Positions 1 through 8,272 of a stretch of 64,000 nucleotides of DNA are shown one piece after another (positions within the stretch are counted from its first letter, which is position 1; each line of letters starts with the position of its first letter). The position numbers and the translations under genes were made by a program. The notes under the pieces are model-generated. The model ran no database searches and was not told where the DNA came from. It was given only the letters and a program-made list of their open reading frames with translations. Source of the DNA: Mycobacterium numidiamassiliense (GTDB lineage: Bacteria > Actinomycetota > Actinomycetes > Mycobacteriales > Mycobacteriaceae); the NCBI RefSeq assembly GCF_900157365.1, contig NZ_FUEZ01000004.1:3998966-4062965 (forward strand), in the 5' to 3' direction.

Positions 1-812
1 TCCAGCAGAACATCGGTGCGGTCCGCAAGCGCTTGTAAAACCTCCGCGGGATCGTGAGTCCGAATCACCATCGTCCGCGAATCGTCGTTGAGAACCTTTG
101 CCTCTGAATGTATTTCGCGCTTGCCGACCACGATGCGCAGTGGTTGTTTGTCGGCCAGCGAGCCGTCGGGAAGCCGGGCGGTCAGTGCCGGATCGTCGGC
201 CAGCACGGTGCCGGTGCCGACGATGATCGCGTCCGACACCGCCCGGCGGCGATGCAGGTCCAGGCGTGAGGCCTCGCTCGAGATCCACTGGCTCGAGCCG
301 TCGGCGGCCGCGCTGCGGCCATCGACACTGCTGGCGTATTTCCACGTGACATGCGGCCGCCCGGTCCGTTGCTTGTGCAGCCACTCGCGCAGTGGTCCGG
401 CCACCACCTCGTCGCGCAGCACTCCTGACCGCACCTGCACGCCCGCTTCCGAAAGCCGGTCCGCCCCGCCGGCCGCGATCTTGTTGGGATCGCTGACCGC
501 ATAGACCACGGTCGCCACACCGGCTTCGAGCAGGGCGTCCACGCACGGCGGCGTCTTGCCATGGTGGTTGCACGGCTCCAGGGTCACCACCGCGACGCCG
601 CCTGCGGCCAGCCGCCCCGCGCGCCGCAGCGCCAGCACCTCGGCATGGTCGCCACCGGCCGGCGCGGTGCCGCCTGCCCCGACCACTTGACCGTCGCGGT
701 CCAGGATGACGGCCCCGACCGGCGGATTCGGATACGTGGAGCCCTTGACCTGGCGAGAGTGCTCGATGGCCAGACGCATCGCTGCTTCGATGCCGGGTTC
801 CTCCACGCTCAT
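1..812 (-). CDS. ribD: Riboflavin biosynthesis deaminase/reductase RibD (RibG), C-terminus cut off by window edge
   Basis: Bifunctional enzyme of riboflavin synthesis: an N-terminal zinc deaminase acts on the pyrimidinone intermediate and a C-terminal reductase reduces the ribosyl side chain. The first 270 codons are present. The deaminase zinc site is clear: HAEVLAL near residue 56, and LEPCNHHGKTPPC supplying Cys 81 and Cys 90. The reductase domain starts near residue 150 (WKYASSVDGR) and runs off the window. The ATG at 812 overlaps the rpe stop as ATGA, so ribD is translationally coupled to rpe and is the last visible gene of the fmt-rsmB-rpe-ribD run. In M. tuberculosis the equivalent is Rv1409. 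Identity is very secure; only the last part of the protein is missing from view. Confidence 0.95.
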   Translation of the reverse strand, partial: MSVEEPGIEAAMRLAIEHSRQVKGSTYPNPPVGAVILDRDGQVVGAGGTAPAGGDHAEVLALRRAGRLAAGGVAVVTLEPCNHHGKTPPCVDALLEAGVATVVYAVSDPNKIAAGGADRLSEAGVQVRSGVLRDEVVAGPLREWLHKQRTGRPHVTWKYASSVDGRSAAADGSSQWISSEASRLDLHRRRAVSDAIIVGTGTVLADDPALTARLPDGSLADKQPLRIVVGKREIHSEAKVLNDDSRTMVIRTHDPAEVLQALADRTDVLL

Positions 813-1498
813 CCGCGTAGGTGTGGCGACGCGGCCGCGGCCTGACGTCGCAATGCCTCGACGGCGGCCTCCGGGTCCTGTGCGCCGTAGACGGCGGAGC
901 CGGCGACAAAACAGTCCACGCCCGCCTCTGCAGCCTGCTCGATGGTGTCGGCGTTGATGCCGCCGTCGATTTCGACGAGGATCGTCAGCTCCCCCGCGTC
1001 GACCAATTTGCGGACAGTACGCACTTTTGAAAGCACGTCGGGGATGAAGTGCTGGCCGCCGAAGCCGGGCTCGACCGACATGATGAGCAGGGTGTCGAAG
1101 TGCGGCAGGATTTCCAGATACGGCTCCAGCGGCGTCTTCGGCTTCACGCTGATTCCAGCCTTCGAGCCCGCGGCGCGGATGTCGCGGGCCACTCCGACCG
1201 GATTGTCGGTGGCCTCGGCGTGGAAGGTGACGTTGTAGGCGCCCGCTTCGGCGTACGGCGGTGCCCACCGATCCGGATTGTCGATCATCAAATGGCAGTC
1301 CATCGGGATGCGAGTTGCGGCCAGCAGGCTCTCGACGACCGGCAAGCCGATGGTCAGGTTCGGCACGAAATGGCCGTCCATCACGTCGACGTGCAACCAG
1401 TCGGCACCGGCCACGGCGGCCGCCTCGTCGGCGAGCCGGGCGAAGTCGGCGGCCAGGATCGATGGCGCTATCAGGGGTCCCGCGATGCTGCCAGGCAT
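809..1498 (-). CDS. rpe: Ribulose-phosphate 3-epimerase
   Basis: Interconverts ribulose 5-phosphate and xylulose 5-phosphate in the cytosolic pentose phosphate pathway. The 229-residue length is normal for this TIM-barrel family. Family motifs are present: APSILAADF at the N-terminus, HVDVMDGHFVPNLT with metal and catalytic residues near 37-50, DCHLMI near 68, SVEPGFGGQ near 142 and EIDGGIN near 177. The gene sits between rsmB and ribD; its last bases overlap the ribD start. About 160 bases separate it from rsmB, much of that a tandem repeat. Placement beside ribD suits the supply of ribulose 5-phosphate, which is the second riboflavin precursor. Confidence 0.96.
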   Translation of the reverse strand: MPGSIAGPLIAPSILAADFARLADEAAAVAGADWLHVDVMDGHFVPNLTIGLPVVESLLAATRIPMDCHLMIDNPDRWAPPYAEAGAYNVTFHAEATDNPVGVARDIRAAGSKAGISVKPKTPLEPYLEILPHFDTLLIMSVEPGFGGQHFIPDVLSKVRTVRKLVDAGELTILVEIDGGINADTIEQAAEAGVDCFVAGSAVYGAQDPEAAVEALRRQAAAASPHLRG

Positions 1499-1546
1499 GT
1501 GCGACAGCGTACTGAGCCCCGCCGCGGGGTGCTCACGTCAGTCGCT

Positions 1547-1694
1547 GCTACCCCGCTTCGCGGCGCAGCGCCGCCGCGACGGGGTTCTTCGTGTCGCCGC
1601 CGCGCTACCCCGCTTCGCGGCGCAGCGCCGCCGCGACGGGGTTCTTCGTGTCGCCGCCGGGCTACCCCGCTTCGCGGCGCAGCGCCGCCGCGAA
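1547..1694. repeat. 57-base tandem repeat made from the 3' end of rsmB
   Basis: Two full 57-base copies (1547-1603 and 1604-1660) are followed by a third, partial copy from 1661 that is the authentic end of rsmB. Each unit begins GCTACCCCGCTTCG on the plus strand and carries the near-palindrome CGGCGCAGCGCCG, which could fold in RNA. Fifty-seven is a multiple of three, so the rsmB frame is preserved, but each copy repeats the TAG stop. The array fills most of the gap between rsmB and rpe. It looks like slipped-strand duplication of the gene tail. Confidence 0.85.
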
Positions 1695-3050
1695 CATGGC
1701 GTCGGTGCCGTGCCGGTGCGCCCACAGCTGGACGTAGGGCCCCCCGCCGAAGGTCGCCGGCTCGAACAACGGCCGGGCATCCAGCGCGGACACCGGATGA
1801 CGGCGCAGCGCGTCGGCGACGACGCCGACGGTTTCGGCGAGGTGCGGCGAGCAGGTCGCGTAGAGCACCACACCCCCGGGCCGGGTGAGCGTGATCGCGG
1901 CGGCCAGCAGCTCGCGCTGCAGCTTGGCCAGCGTCGACACATCCGCAGGCTGACGCCGCCACCGCGCCTCGGGGCGGCGCCGCAGGGCGCCCAGCCCGGT
2001 GCAAGGCGCGTCCACGAGCACGCGGTCGAAGGTCGGCTCCAGGCCGGTGTCCCGCCCGTCGACGCGCAGCACCTCGACCGGGAGGCCTCGAGTGTTCTCG
2101 ACAACCAGATCGGCGCGAGCGGGCGCCGGCTCGATCGCCGTGACCCGGGCGCCGGACTCGGCGCCGATCGCGGCCAGCAGTGCGGTCTTGCCGCCCGGCC
2201 CGGCGCAGAGATCGAGCCAGCGTCCGCTGTCCCCTTCGACGGGTGCCAGGGCCACGGCGCGGGCCACCAACTGGCTACCCTCGTCCTGAACCAGGGCCTG
2301 GCCGTCGCGCACCGCCGCCAGCCGTCCGGGGTCACCGCCCGGCAGGTAGACGGCATACGGCGAGTACCGGCCGACGGTTCCGCCCACCGCATCGGCCAGC
2401 TCGCCTGCGGTCAGCACCCCGGGCCGCGCCGCCAGGTGCACTTGCGGGCGTTCGTCGTCGCTGGCCAGCAGGGCCCCCAGCTCTGCCGCATCGGCGCCCA
2501 GCGCGTCGGCGAACGCCTGGGCGATCCATCGTGGGTGGGAGTGTACGAAAGCGGCGTGCCCGATCGGATCCGAAGACCGGTCGGGCGCCAACTCGTCGAC
2601 CCACGACGACGCGTCGCGCCCGGAGATCGTGCGCAGCACGCCGTTGACGAAACCCGCTCGCGCCGAATCGAATTCGATGCCCGCCTGTTCGACGGTGGTG
2701 GAGACCGCTGCGTGTGCGTCGACCCGGGTGCGCAGCAGTTGGTAGGTGCCGAGCCGCAGCAGATCGAGCAGCGCAGGATCGATCGCCTCCGGGGGCCGTC
2801 CGGCGGCCGCTCCGATGACCGCGTCGAGCAGGCCGCGGGTGCGGCAGGTGCCGTAGGTCAGCTCGGTGGCGAAGGCCGCGTCGCGGCCGGTGATACCCCG
2901 GTCGCGCAGCAACGCGGGCAACGCCAGGTTCGCGTACGCGTCGCGCTCGCTGACGGCGCGCAGCACCTGCAACGCGGCCGCGCGCGCCGGATCGAGCGGC
3001 CGGCGCCGTCTTGGCGGGGAAGGCCTGCGCTGCTTCGGGTTTGGGCTCAT
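1662..3050 (-). CDS. rsmB: 16S rRNA (cytosine-967 C5)-methyltransferase RsmB (Fmu)
   Basis: SAM-dependent RNA methyltransferase that makes m5C in 16S rRNA. The 462-residue protein has an Arg/Pro-rich N-terminus, a NusB-like RNA-binding domain at about 20-160, and a Rossmann methyltransferase domain from about 250. DLCAGPGGKTA near 280-290 is the SAM-binding loop. The two cysteines typical of RNA m5C methyltransferases are present: VDAPCTG (Cys 350) and YATCSP (Cys 400). The ATG overlaps the fmt stop (3047-3050), so the two are translationally coupled; the M. tuberculosis pair is Rv1406-Rv1407. The 3' end has been duplicated downstream as a 57-base tandem repeat. Function is assigned from family; the target base was not tested here. 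Confidence 0.93.
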   Translation of the reverse strand: MSPNPKQRRPSPPRRRRPLDPARAAALQVLRAVSERDAYANLALPALLRDRGITGRDAAFATELTYGTCRTRGLLDAVIGAAAGRPPEAIDPALLDLLRLGTYQLLRTRVDAHAAVSTTVEQAGIEFDSARAGFVNGVLRTISGRDASSWVDELAPDRSSDPIGHAAFVHSHPRWIAQAFADALGADAAELGALLASDDERPQVHLAARPGVLTAGELADAVGGTVGRYSPYAVYLPGGDPGRLAAVRDGQALVQDEGSQLVARAVALAPVEGDSGRWLDLCAGPGGKTALLAAIGAESGARVTAIEPAPARADLVVENTRGLPVEVLRVDGRDTGLEPTFDRVLVDAPCTGLGALRRRPEARWRRQPADVSTLAKLQRELLAAAITLTRPGGVVLYATCSPHLAETVGVVADALRRHPVSALDARPLFEPATFGGGPYVQLWAHRHGTDAMFAAALRREAG

Positions 3051-3979
3051 GATGCGCGGGCGGCGTCGTCCAGCCGGGCGCCGCGCGCCCAGTCGACCGC
3101 GTTCATCAGCTTCTTGCCGGGCGGCTGAATCTGGTTCAGCCGCACAGGATCCGAGCCGGTGCCGATCCAGACGTGCTTACGATCGACGTGAATAGCGCCG
3201 GGCGCCAAGGATTCCGCGACACCTGGGTCGACGAGCACCGGCCCGAGTTTGACGCGCAGATCACCGATCTGGGTCCAGGCGCCGGGGTTTGGCGTGACGG
3301 CACGGATGCGACGCTCCACCACCTGCGCCGGCAGCTCCCAGTGCACCCGGGCCTCCTCGACGGTGATCTTCGGCGCGATGCTGACTCCGTCGGCCGGTTG
3401 CGGTCGCGGTGTCAGCGTCCCGTCGGCGACGCCGTCCAGCGTGGCCGACAGCAGTGCCGCACCCGAAAGGGACAGTCGCTCAAGTAGATCGCCCGCGGTG
3501 TCGGTCGGGCGGATCGTCTCTGTGACGACGCCGTAGACCGGCCCCGAGTCGAGGCTCGGCTCGATCTGGAATGTCGTCGCCCCGGTGATGGCGTCCCCCG
3601 CGGCGATGGCGGCTTGCACCGGTGCCGCTCCGCGCCAGGCGGGCAGCAACGAGAAGTGCAGGTTGATCCAGCCCCGCGGCGGCACCGCGAGTAAAGCCTC
3701 GCGCAGCAGCGCGCCATAGGCCACCACGGCGCAGCAGTCCGGCGCGATCTCCGTCAGCCCTTTGACGAACTCTTCGGAGTTGGGGCGCGACGGTTGCAGC
3801 ACGTGGATGCCGTGGTCCAGTGCCATCCGGGCCACCGGCGACGGCTCCGGCTTGCCGCGCCGCCCGGAAACGGCGTCGGGCCGCGTCAGAACGGCGACGA
3901 CCTCATGGTGAGGCGAGTCGATGAGCTGACGCAGCGAGGGCAGCGCAGGTTCCGGAGTGCCGGCAAAGACGAGACGCAC
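3047..3979 (-). CDS. fmt: Methionyl-tRNA formyltransferase
   Basis: Formylates initiator Met-tRNA using 10-formyltetrahydrofolate, for translation initiation. The 310 residues are the normal length. The N-terminus MRLVFAGTPEPALPSL is typical, and the formyl-transferase signature is intact: INLHFSLLPAWRGAAP near residue 107-122 with the catalytic Asn/His, and the family Asp in LDSGPVYG near 145. The C-terminal OB-like tRNA-binding domain follows from about 205. First gene of the minus-strand run fmt-rsmB-rpe-ribD, overlapping rsmB by 4 bases. A divergent methyltransferase gene starts 160 bases away, so the run's promoter probably lies between 3980 and 4050. Confidence 0.96.
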   Translation of the reverse strand: MRLVFAGTPEPALPSLRQLIDSPHHEVVAVLTRPDAVSGRRGKPEPSPVARMALDHGIHVLQPSRPNSEEFVKGLTEIAPDCCAVVAYGALLREALLAVPPRGWINLHFSLLPAWRGAAPVQAAIAAGDAITGATTFQIEPSLDSGPVYGVVTETIRPTDTAGDLLERLSLSGAALLSATLDGVADGTLTPRPQPADGVSIAPKITVEEARVHWELPAQVVERRIRAVTPNPGAWTQIGDLRVKLGPVLVDPGVAESLAPGAIHVDRKHVWIGTGSDPVRLNQIQPPGKKLMNAVDWARGARLDDAARAS

Positions 3980-4049
3980 CGACCCAGTCTAGGAAGTTCC
4001 CAACCCCTTCGACGCGCCCTGGCCAGAACATAGTCGACGTGTACTATTG

Positions 4050-4063
4050 CTAATGCATACTAT
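4050..4063. promoter_or_regulatory. Candidate MarR operator upstream of the methyltransferase gene
   Basis: CTAATGCATACTAT lies about 77 bases before the methyltransferase start, and the same 14-base pattern (CTMATGCATACTAT) occurs at 5546-5559 upstream of the MarR gene. The core contains the palindrome ATGCAT, and TACTATT is repeated at 4042-4048 and 4058-4064. In M. tuberculosis the orthologous regulator Rv1404 is reported, from memory, to control the neighbouring methyltransferase genes, which fits a shared operator. Confidence 0.55.
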
Positions 4064-4139
4064 TTCTTGTAGTTACCAACAAGGCACTGCTGACGACAAC
4101 GATGTCCGGTGCGCAGCCGTTACCTCTCAAGGAGGTCTG

Positions 4140-4964
4140 ATGACTCTCGACTCCACCATCCCCGCTGACCACAAACTGGCGGCCACCCACCGGGGCATTT
4201 GGGCACTGGGCGACTACGCGCTGATGGCCGAGGAAGTGATGGCACCGTTAGGCCCAATCTTGGTCAGGGCCACCGGTATTGGACCCGGCGTTCGAGTCCT
4301 TGACGTCGCTGCGGGCTCAGGCAACATCTCGCTGCCGGCCGCGAAGACGGGCGCGGAAGTCGTGTCCACCGACCTCACCCCGGAGCTGCTGGACCGGTCC
4401 AAGGTCCGGGCCGAGGCGCAGGGTTTGACGATCGACTATCGCGAGGCCAACGCGCACGCCCTGCCGTTTGGCGACGGCGTGTTCGACGTCGTGATGTCGG
4501 CGATCGGCGTGCAGTTCGCCCCGGACCATCAGCGTGCGGCCAACGAGCTGGTCCGCGTCTGCCGTCCCGGCGGGACGATCGGGGTGATCAGCTGGACCCG
4601 GGAAGGATTCTTCGGGCAGATGCTGGCCACTATCCGGCCATATCGGCCCAGCCTGTCGCAGGCCGTGCCCCCGGCCGCGCTGTGGGGACGTGAGAGCTAC
4701 GCTGCCAAGCTGCTGGGCCCTCGGGTCCAACGGGTCGCCACGACGCGGGGGCTGTTGCCGGTCAAGCGATTTGACCGCGCCGAGGCCGTGCACAAGTACT
4801 TCAAGAACCACTACGGCCCGACGATCGAGGCGTATGCGAACATCGGCCACAATCGAGTGCTGGCCGCCGAGCTCGACGCCCAACTCGTCGAACTCGTGCG
4901 CGAGTATCTGACCGACGGTGTGATGGGCTGGGAGTACCTGTTGCTCACCGCGGAAAAACGATGA
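4140..4964 (+). CDS. Class I SAM-dependent methyltransferase, Rv1405c-like
   Basis: A 274-residue UbiE/Methyltransf_11-type protein. The SAM loop VLDVAAGSGNISLPAA lies near residue 56, the acidic second-strand motif STDLTPELL near 78, and the AHALPFGDGVFDVV motif near 105. The substrate is unknown. An in-frame start at 4047 exists, but AAGGAGGT directly before the ATG at 4140 decides the start. Position between fmt and a MarR gene, converging on the latter, matches Rv1405c of M. tuberculosis, described from memory as an acid-responsive methyltransferase repressed by Rv1404. The second methyltransferase of that locus (Rv1403c) is missing here. Likely controlled by the motif at 4050-4063. Confidence 0.85.
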   Translation: MTLDSTIPADHKLAATHRGIWALGDYALMAEEVMAPLGPILVRATGIGPGVRVLDVAAGSGNISLPAAKTGAEVVSTDLTPELLDRSKVRAEAQGLTIDYREANAHALPFGDGVFDVVMSAIGVQFAPDHQRAANELVRVCRPGGTIGVISWTREGFFGQMLATIRPYRPSLSQAVPPAALWGRESYAAKLLGPRVQRVATTRGLLPVKRFDRAEAVHKYFKNHYGPTIEAYANIGHNRVLAAELDAQLVELVREYLTDGVMGWEYLLLTAEKR

Positions 4965-4970
4965 CTGGTC

Positions 4971-5453
4971 CTACAGGTCGATGTCGAGCCCCGCGTCGGG
5001 TTCGCCGCCGGCGGCGGTGAACGACGTGAGGGCCCGCACCAGTCCGTGCCGGTCCGCCGCGGGCATCTTCTCTACGATTTCCGCAATCTCGGCGCGCCGG
5101 TAGGCGGTGACGCGGCGAACGACGTCGCGGCCGCGTTTGGTCAGTGTCGCGAGCAGTTCGCGCCGGGACGTGGGGTGCGGGAGGCGATCGATCAGTCCGG
5201 AGGCGACGAGGCGGTCGACCATGCGGCCGGTGGCCGACGGCTGCACGCCGAGCAGGTTGGCCAGCGTCGCCAGGTTGATCGGCCCCCGATTGGAGAGGAT
5301 CACCAGCGTCCGGAACTGCGCCATGGTGATGGAGTCGTCGACCTGCGCGATGGAGCGAACCGACATGCCCACCAGCAGCCGCGAGGCCGTCAACAAAGCA
5401 TCGGTGATGACGTCGAGCGACTCGTTGGCTTCCGTCGCATTTTCCGTCGGCAT
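4971..5453 (-). CDS. MarR-family transcriptional regulator, Rv1404-like
   Basis: A 160-residue winged-helix regulator. The MarR DNA-binding core spans about residues 45-115: NLATLANLLGVQPSATGRMV is the recognition helix region and RRELLATLTKRG the wing. The ATG at 5453 is preceded at good distance by GAGAGGGG; a TTG one codon earlier is possible. Convergent with the methyltransferase gene, with 6 bases between the stops. A copy of the 14-base motif at 5546-5559 lies about 100 bases upstream, consistent with autoregulation. The family senses small phenolic ligands or pH-linked signals; the ligand here is unknown. Confidence 0.88.
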   Translation of the reverse strand: MPTENATEANESLDVITDALLTASRLLVGMSVRSIAQVDDSITMAQFRTLVILSNRGPINLATLANLLGVQPSATGRMVDRLVASGLIDRLPHPTSRRELLATLTKRGRDVVRRVTAYRRAEIAEIVEKMPAADRHGLVRALTSFTAAGGEPDAGLDIDL

Positions 5454-5545
5454 CAAGGCACCCCTCTCCCGGGTCGTTTTCCGGGCGTCGCGGGCTGAAA
5501 CCAGGAAGTGTACAGCCTTCCCAATGTCGTAAGAAGTAATTGTTT

Positions 5546-5559
5546 CTCATGCATACTAT
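5546..5559. promoter_or_regulatory. Candidate MarR operator upstream of the MarR gene
   Basis: CTCATGCATACTAT differs at one position from the site at 4050-4063. It lies in the AT-richer stretch between the MarR gene and the divergent broken exported-protein gene, so it could control either. It fits MarR-type binding around a promoter, but no protection or mutational evidence is visible from sequence. Confidence 0.5.
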
Positions 5560-5565
5560 CGTCGC

Positions 5566-6148
5566 CTGGACGGATTCGCGCGACGACATCGCCCAGGCAC
5601 GACGGGCGCCTTCGCCGCAGCGGTCGGGCTGGGCCTCTCGCGACGGTCGTCGCGCTTCCGGCGGTGGCGGCAGCCGACAGTAGGACGCAGACATATGACA
5701 TCTGGAGTCTGACCAGTACCGCGCTGAATATCACCGGCCACGACAAAGCCAAGGACTACAACACGGTACCGGCAGACAAGCTCCCGCAGGACAAGGTCAT
5801 TCCACCGGGCAAAAATCTGCAGATAACCGTGGCGATAGGGCAAGGGCTGATCACAAACTTCGCGGGCAGCCAGCCGGCCCAGCAAGGGGGTACGCAGTGT
5901 GCGTTCCCGGAGACACGCGGATCACCGCATGCGGGGTAACCAGCGGCAACAACGTCCAAGCCCTGGCCGACGCGCCGGGTACGACCATCAACGTCCCCGC
6001 CTCCGATACGCAGAAGCAGACCGAGCTCAGGTCGGCGTTCTGCGACCATCCGTATCGCCAGACTCTGCAGATCCAGTGCAAGGACTTCGCCGGCGCCAAG
6101 CTCGTCATCGCGGGGAACACGACCTGGACCCGGCCGGCCGGTAGATGA
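5566..6148 (+). pseudogene. Broken gene for a small exported mycobacterial protein
   Basis: Three reading frames must be joined to give one sensible protein. Frame A (from about 5566) reads RRHRPGTTGAFAAAVGLG, frame B continues PLATVVALPAVAAADS, together forming a signal peptide with an AxA-like cleavage site. Frame B then runs TQTYDIWSLTSTALNITG and on to about 5890. Frame C, from about 5897 to the stop at 6148, carries the Cys pairs CVPGDTRITACG and FCDHPYRQTLQIQCK. The second shift lies near the GGGGG run at 5886-5890. No good start codon is seen in frame A. It occupies the place of Rv1403c. Family not recognised; sequencing error is an alternative to true decay. Confidence 0.5.
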
Positions 6149-6190
6149 AAAGCGCAGCTGGACAACAGAATTGCAGCGCGCCAAGTCGCT

Positions 6191-8194
6191 CTAACCGATG
6201 TGCAGCGGGTCGATCTGAACCCGCACCGGCTCATGCGCTTGCCGCGCACTGAGCACACCGACACCGCGGCGCAGGCTCGCGGCCAGCGCCAGACCCTCCT
6301 CCCGCGGCACCCGCACCAACATCCGGATCACCGGCACGCCGGGCGGGGTGGCGGCGGGCCGGCGCGCCCCCGTCGGCAGGTCGACCGGGCCGAGCCGCTC
6401 GGCGCCGTCGGGCAATCGGGCCTCGTCCAGCAATGCCGCCACCGCGTGGGCGGAGCCGTCGATGGCGGCCATGTGCACACTGGGCGGCAGCCCGACTTCG
6501 GCGCGAGCCGTCAGGTCGGCCTCAGCATGGCCCACCGGATCCCACCGGATCAGGGATTGCACTGTGGGAATCGATGATTCGGCGATCACCGTCACCACAC
6601 CGCCATCGCCGCGGGCACGGACCAGTGCGGCGGCCGTCATCCAGCGCCACAACGCATCCTCCGCGGCGCGCAGGTCTTGGCGTCCCAACAGCGCCCAGGT
6701 GTCCAGCAGCAGCGCCGCCCCGTAACCGCCAGCGGCGCGGGGTTCGGCGCCGGGGGTGGCGACGACCAGGGCCGGACGACCGGCGACCTCGGCGACGATG
6801 GAGTCGCCCGCCGAGGTGATGACCGGAGTACCGGCGAACGCGCGGCCGAGCTCTTCGGCGGTGCGCCGGGCCCCGACGACCACCGCGCGCACCGCGTCCG
6901 ACCCGCAGCGTGTGCACCGCAGCGTCGACTCGGCGCGGCCGCACCAGCGGCAGACCGCACCCGGTCCGTATTCCTGTAGCGACAACGGGCCGGTGCAGTG
7001 CCGGCAACGGGCGACGGTCCGGCAACGCCCGCACGCCAGCGAAGGGATGTAGCCACGCCGTGGCACCTGGACGAGCACGGGCGCCTCGGCCTCCAGCGAC
7101 GCGCGGGCGGCCCGCAGCGCGATGGACGGAATGCGCGCGGTGCGAGCCGCCGGGTCGCGCTCGTCGTCGTAGCCGGTGTCGTCGAGCGCGATCACCCGCG
7201 GCGTCCGGGCTCGTACCACCGGGCGGGTGGCGACGAGGTCCTGCGCCCACCCGCTGCGCACCAGGGCGTGAGCTTCGGCGGTCCGGGCGTAGCCGCCGAT
7301 CAGCGCCGCGCACCGCGCTTGATGTGCCCGCAGCATCGCCACTTCCCGCGCGTGCGGGTAGGGCGCCCGCGGTTCGGCCAGGCTGTCGTCGGCGTCGGCC
7401 CACACCATGACCAGACCCAGGTCGTTGAGCGGCGCGAACACCGCGCTACGGGTCCCGATCACCAGCCGCGCCGTGCCCCGCAGCGCGGCCAGCCAACGCC
7501 GGTAGCGCGCGGCGGGCCCCAGCCCGGCCGACAGGGCCACGACGCTGTTCTCGTCGATCCGAGCTGTCGCGGCCCGCGACAGCTCGTCCAGATCGCGTTG
7601 ATCGGGCACGATGGCCAGCACCGACCGTCCGGCGCGAATGGTTTGCGCGGCGGCCTCGGCGAATCGCTCCGCCCACAGCTCTCCCGGCAGCGCCTGCCAG
7701 ACACCGCGCGCGGCACGCGACTCGGCCAGGGCCGCCAAGAATTGGCCGCCGCGGCCGTACAGGTCCCACGGCGACGGGTCGACGGGCCCCGGCAGTGCCG
7801 GCCCCGACGGCGCCACCACGGGCTCGCGCTCCACCCTGGCGTGCCGGGGCGGTACCGCCAGCCGCAACACATCGGGCCGCGTCCCCGCGTAGCGAGCCGC
7901 CACGGCATCGACCAGTCGCCGGATCTCGGTGGTGAGCACCGGCTCCGGGGACACCACGCGGTCGAGCCAGCCCAGCTTGCCGACGTGGTCGGTGTCGTGG
8001 CGGCGTTCCAGCACGAAACCGTCGACTAGCCGGCCGTGGAATCGCACCCGCACCCGCACCCCGGGCTGGGCATCGTCGGACTGCTCGGCCGACACCAGGT
8101 AGTCGAACTCGCGATCCAGATGCGGGACCGACAGCATCGGTAACACCCGGGCGATCGGTTCCACCTCGACAGGGGTGCGCGCGGTCGTGGTCAC
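6191..8194 (-). CDS. priA: Primosomal protein N' PriA, actinobacterial form lacking helicase motifs
   Basis: Replication-restart protein of 667 residues. The N-terminal 3'-end-binding and winged-helix regions are recognisable (residues 1-130), and the zinc-binding insert at about 385-435 keeps all its cysteine pairs (CGRCRTVARCRHC, CRWCG, CTRCG). The Walker A loop expected near residue 170 is gone: the region reads WQALPGELWAERFAEA with no GKT. The DEEH box is replaced by WADADDSL near 265. The protein therefore should not hydrolyse ATP in the usual way; this is a known trait of actinobacterial PriA. Start is the GTG at 8194 after GGAGGG. Order with metK and fmt neighbours follows Rv1402. Confidence 0.9.
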   Translation of the reverse strand: MTTTARTPVEVEPIARVLPMLSVPHLDREFDYLVSAEQSDDAQPGVRVRVRFHGRLVDGFVLERRHDTDHVGKLGWLDRVVSPEPVLTTEIRRLVDAVAARYAGTRPDVLRLAVPPRHARVEREPVVAPSGPALPGPVDPSPWDLYGRGGQFLAALAESRAARGVWQALPGELWAERFAEAAAQTIRAGRSVLAIVPDQRDLDELSRAATARIDENSVVALSAGLGPAARYRRWLAALRGTARLVIGTRSAVFAPLNDLGLVMVWADADDSLAEPRAPYPHAREVAMLRAHQARCAALIGGYARTAEAHALVRSGWAQDLVATRPVVRARTPRVIALDDTGYDDERDPAARTARIPSIALRAARASLEAEAPVLVQVPRRGYIPSLACGRCRTVARCRHCTGPLSLQEYGPGAVCRWCGRAESTLRCTRCGSDAVRAVVVGARRTAEELGRAFAGTPVITSAGDSIVAEVAGRPALVVATPGAEPRAAGGYGAALLLDTWALLGRQDLRAAEDALWRWMTAAALVRARGDGGVVTVIAESSIPTVQSLIRWDPVGHAEADLTARAEVGLPPSVHMAAIDGSAHAVAALLDEARLPDGAERLGPVDLPTGARRPAATPPGVPVIRMLVRVPREEGLALAASLRRGVGVLSARQAHEPVRVQIDPLHIG

Positions 8195-8272
8195 GACGCC
8201 CTCCGGCCACGAACGGCATTGCTAGTCAACATGTTTACCGCAAGGCGACACCCTAGCTGCTACCACCGACAT

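Noticed and set aside
1278..3128. 616-codon plus-strand open frame across rpe and rsmB
   Set aside because: It is antisense to two clearly assigned genes, has Arg/Gly/Gln-rich shadow composition and no domain. Long antisense frames are common at this GC content.
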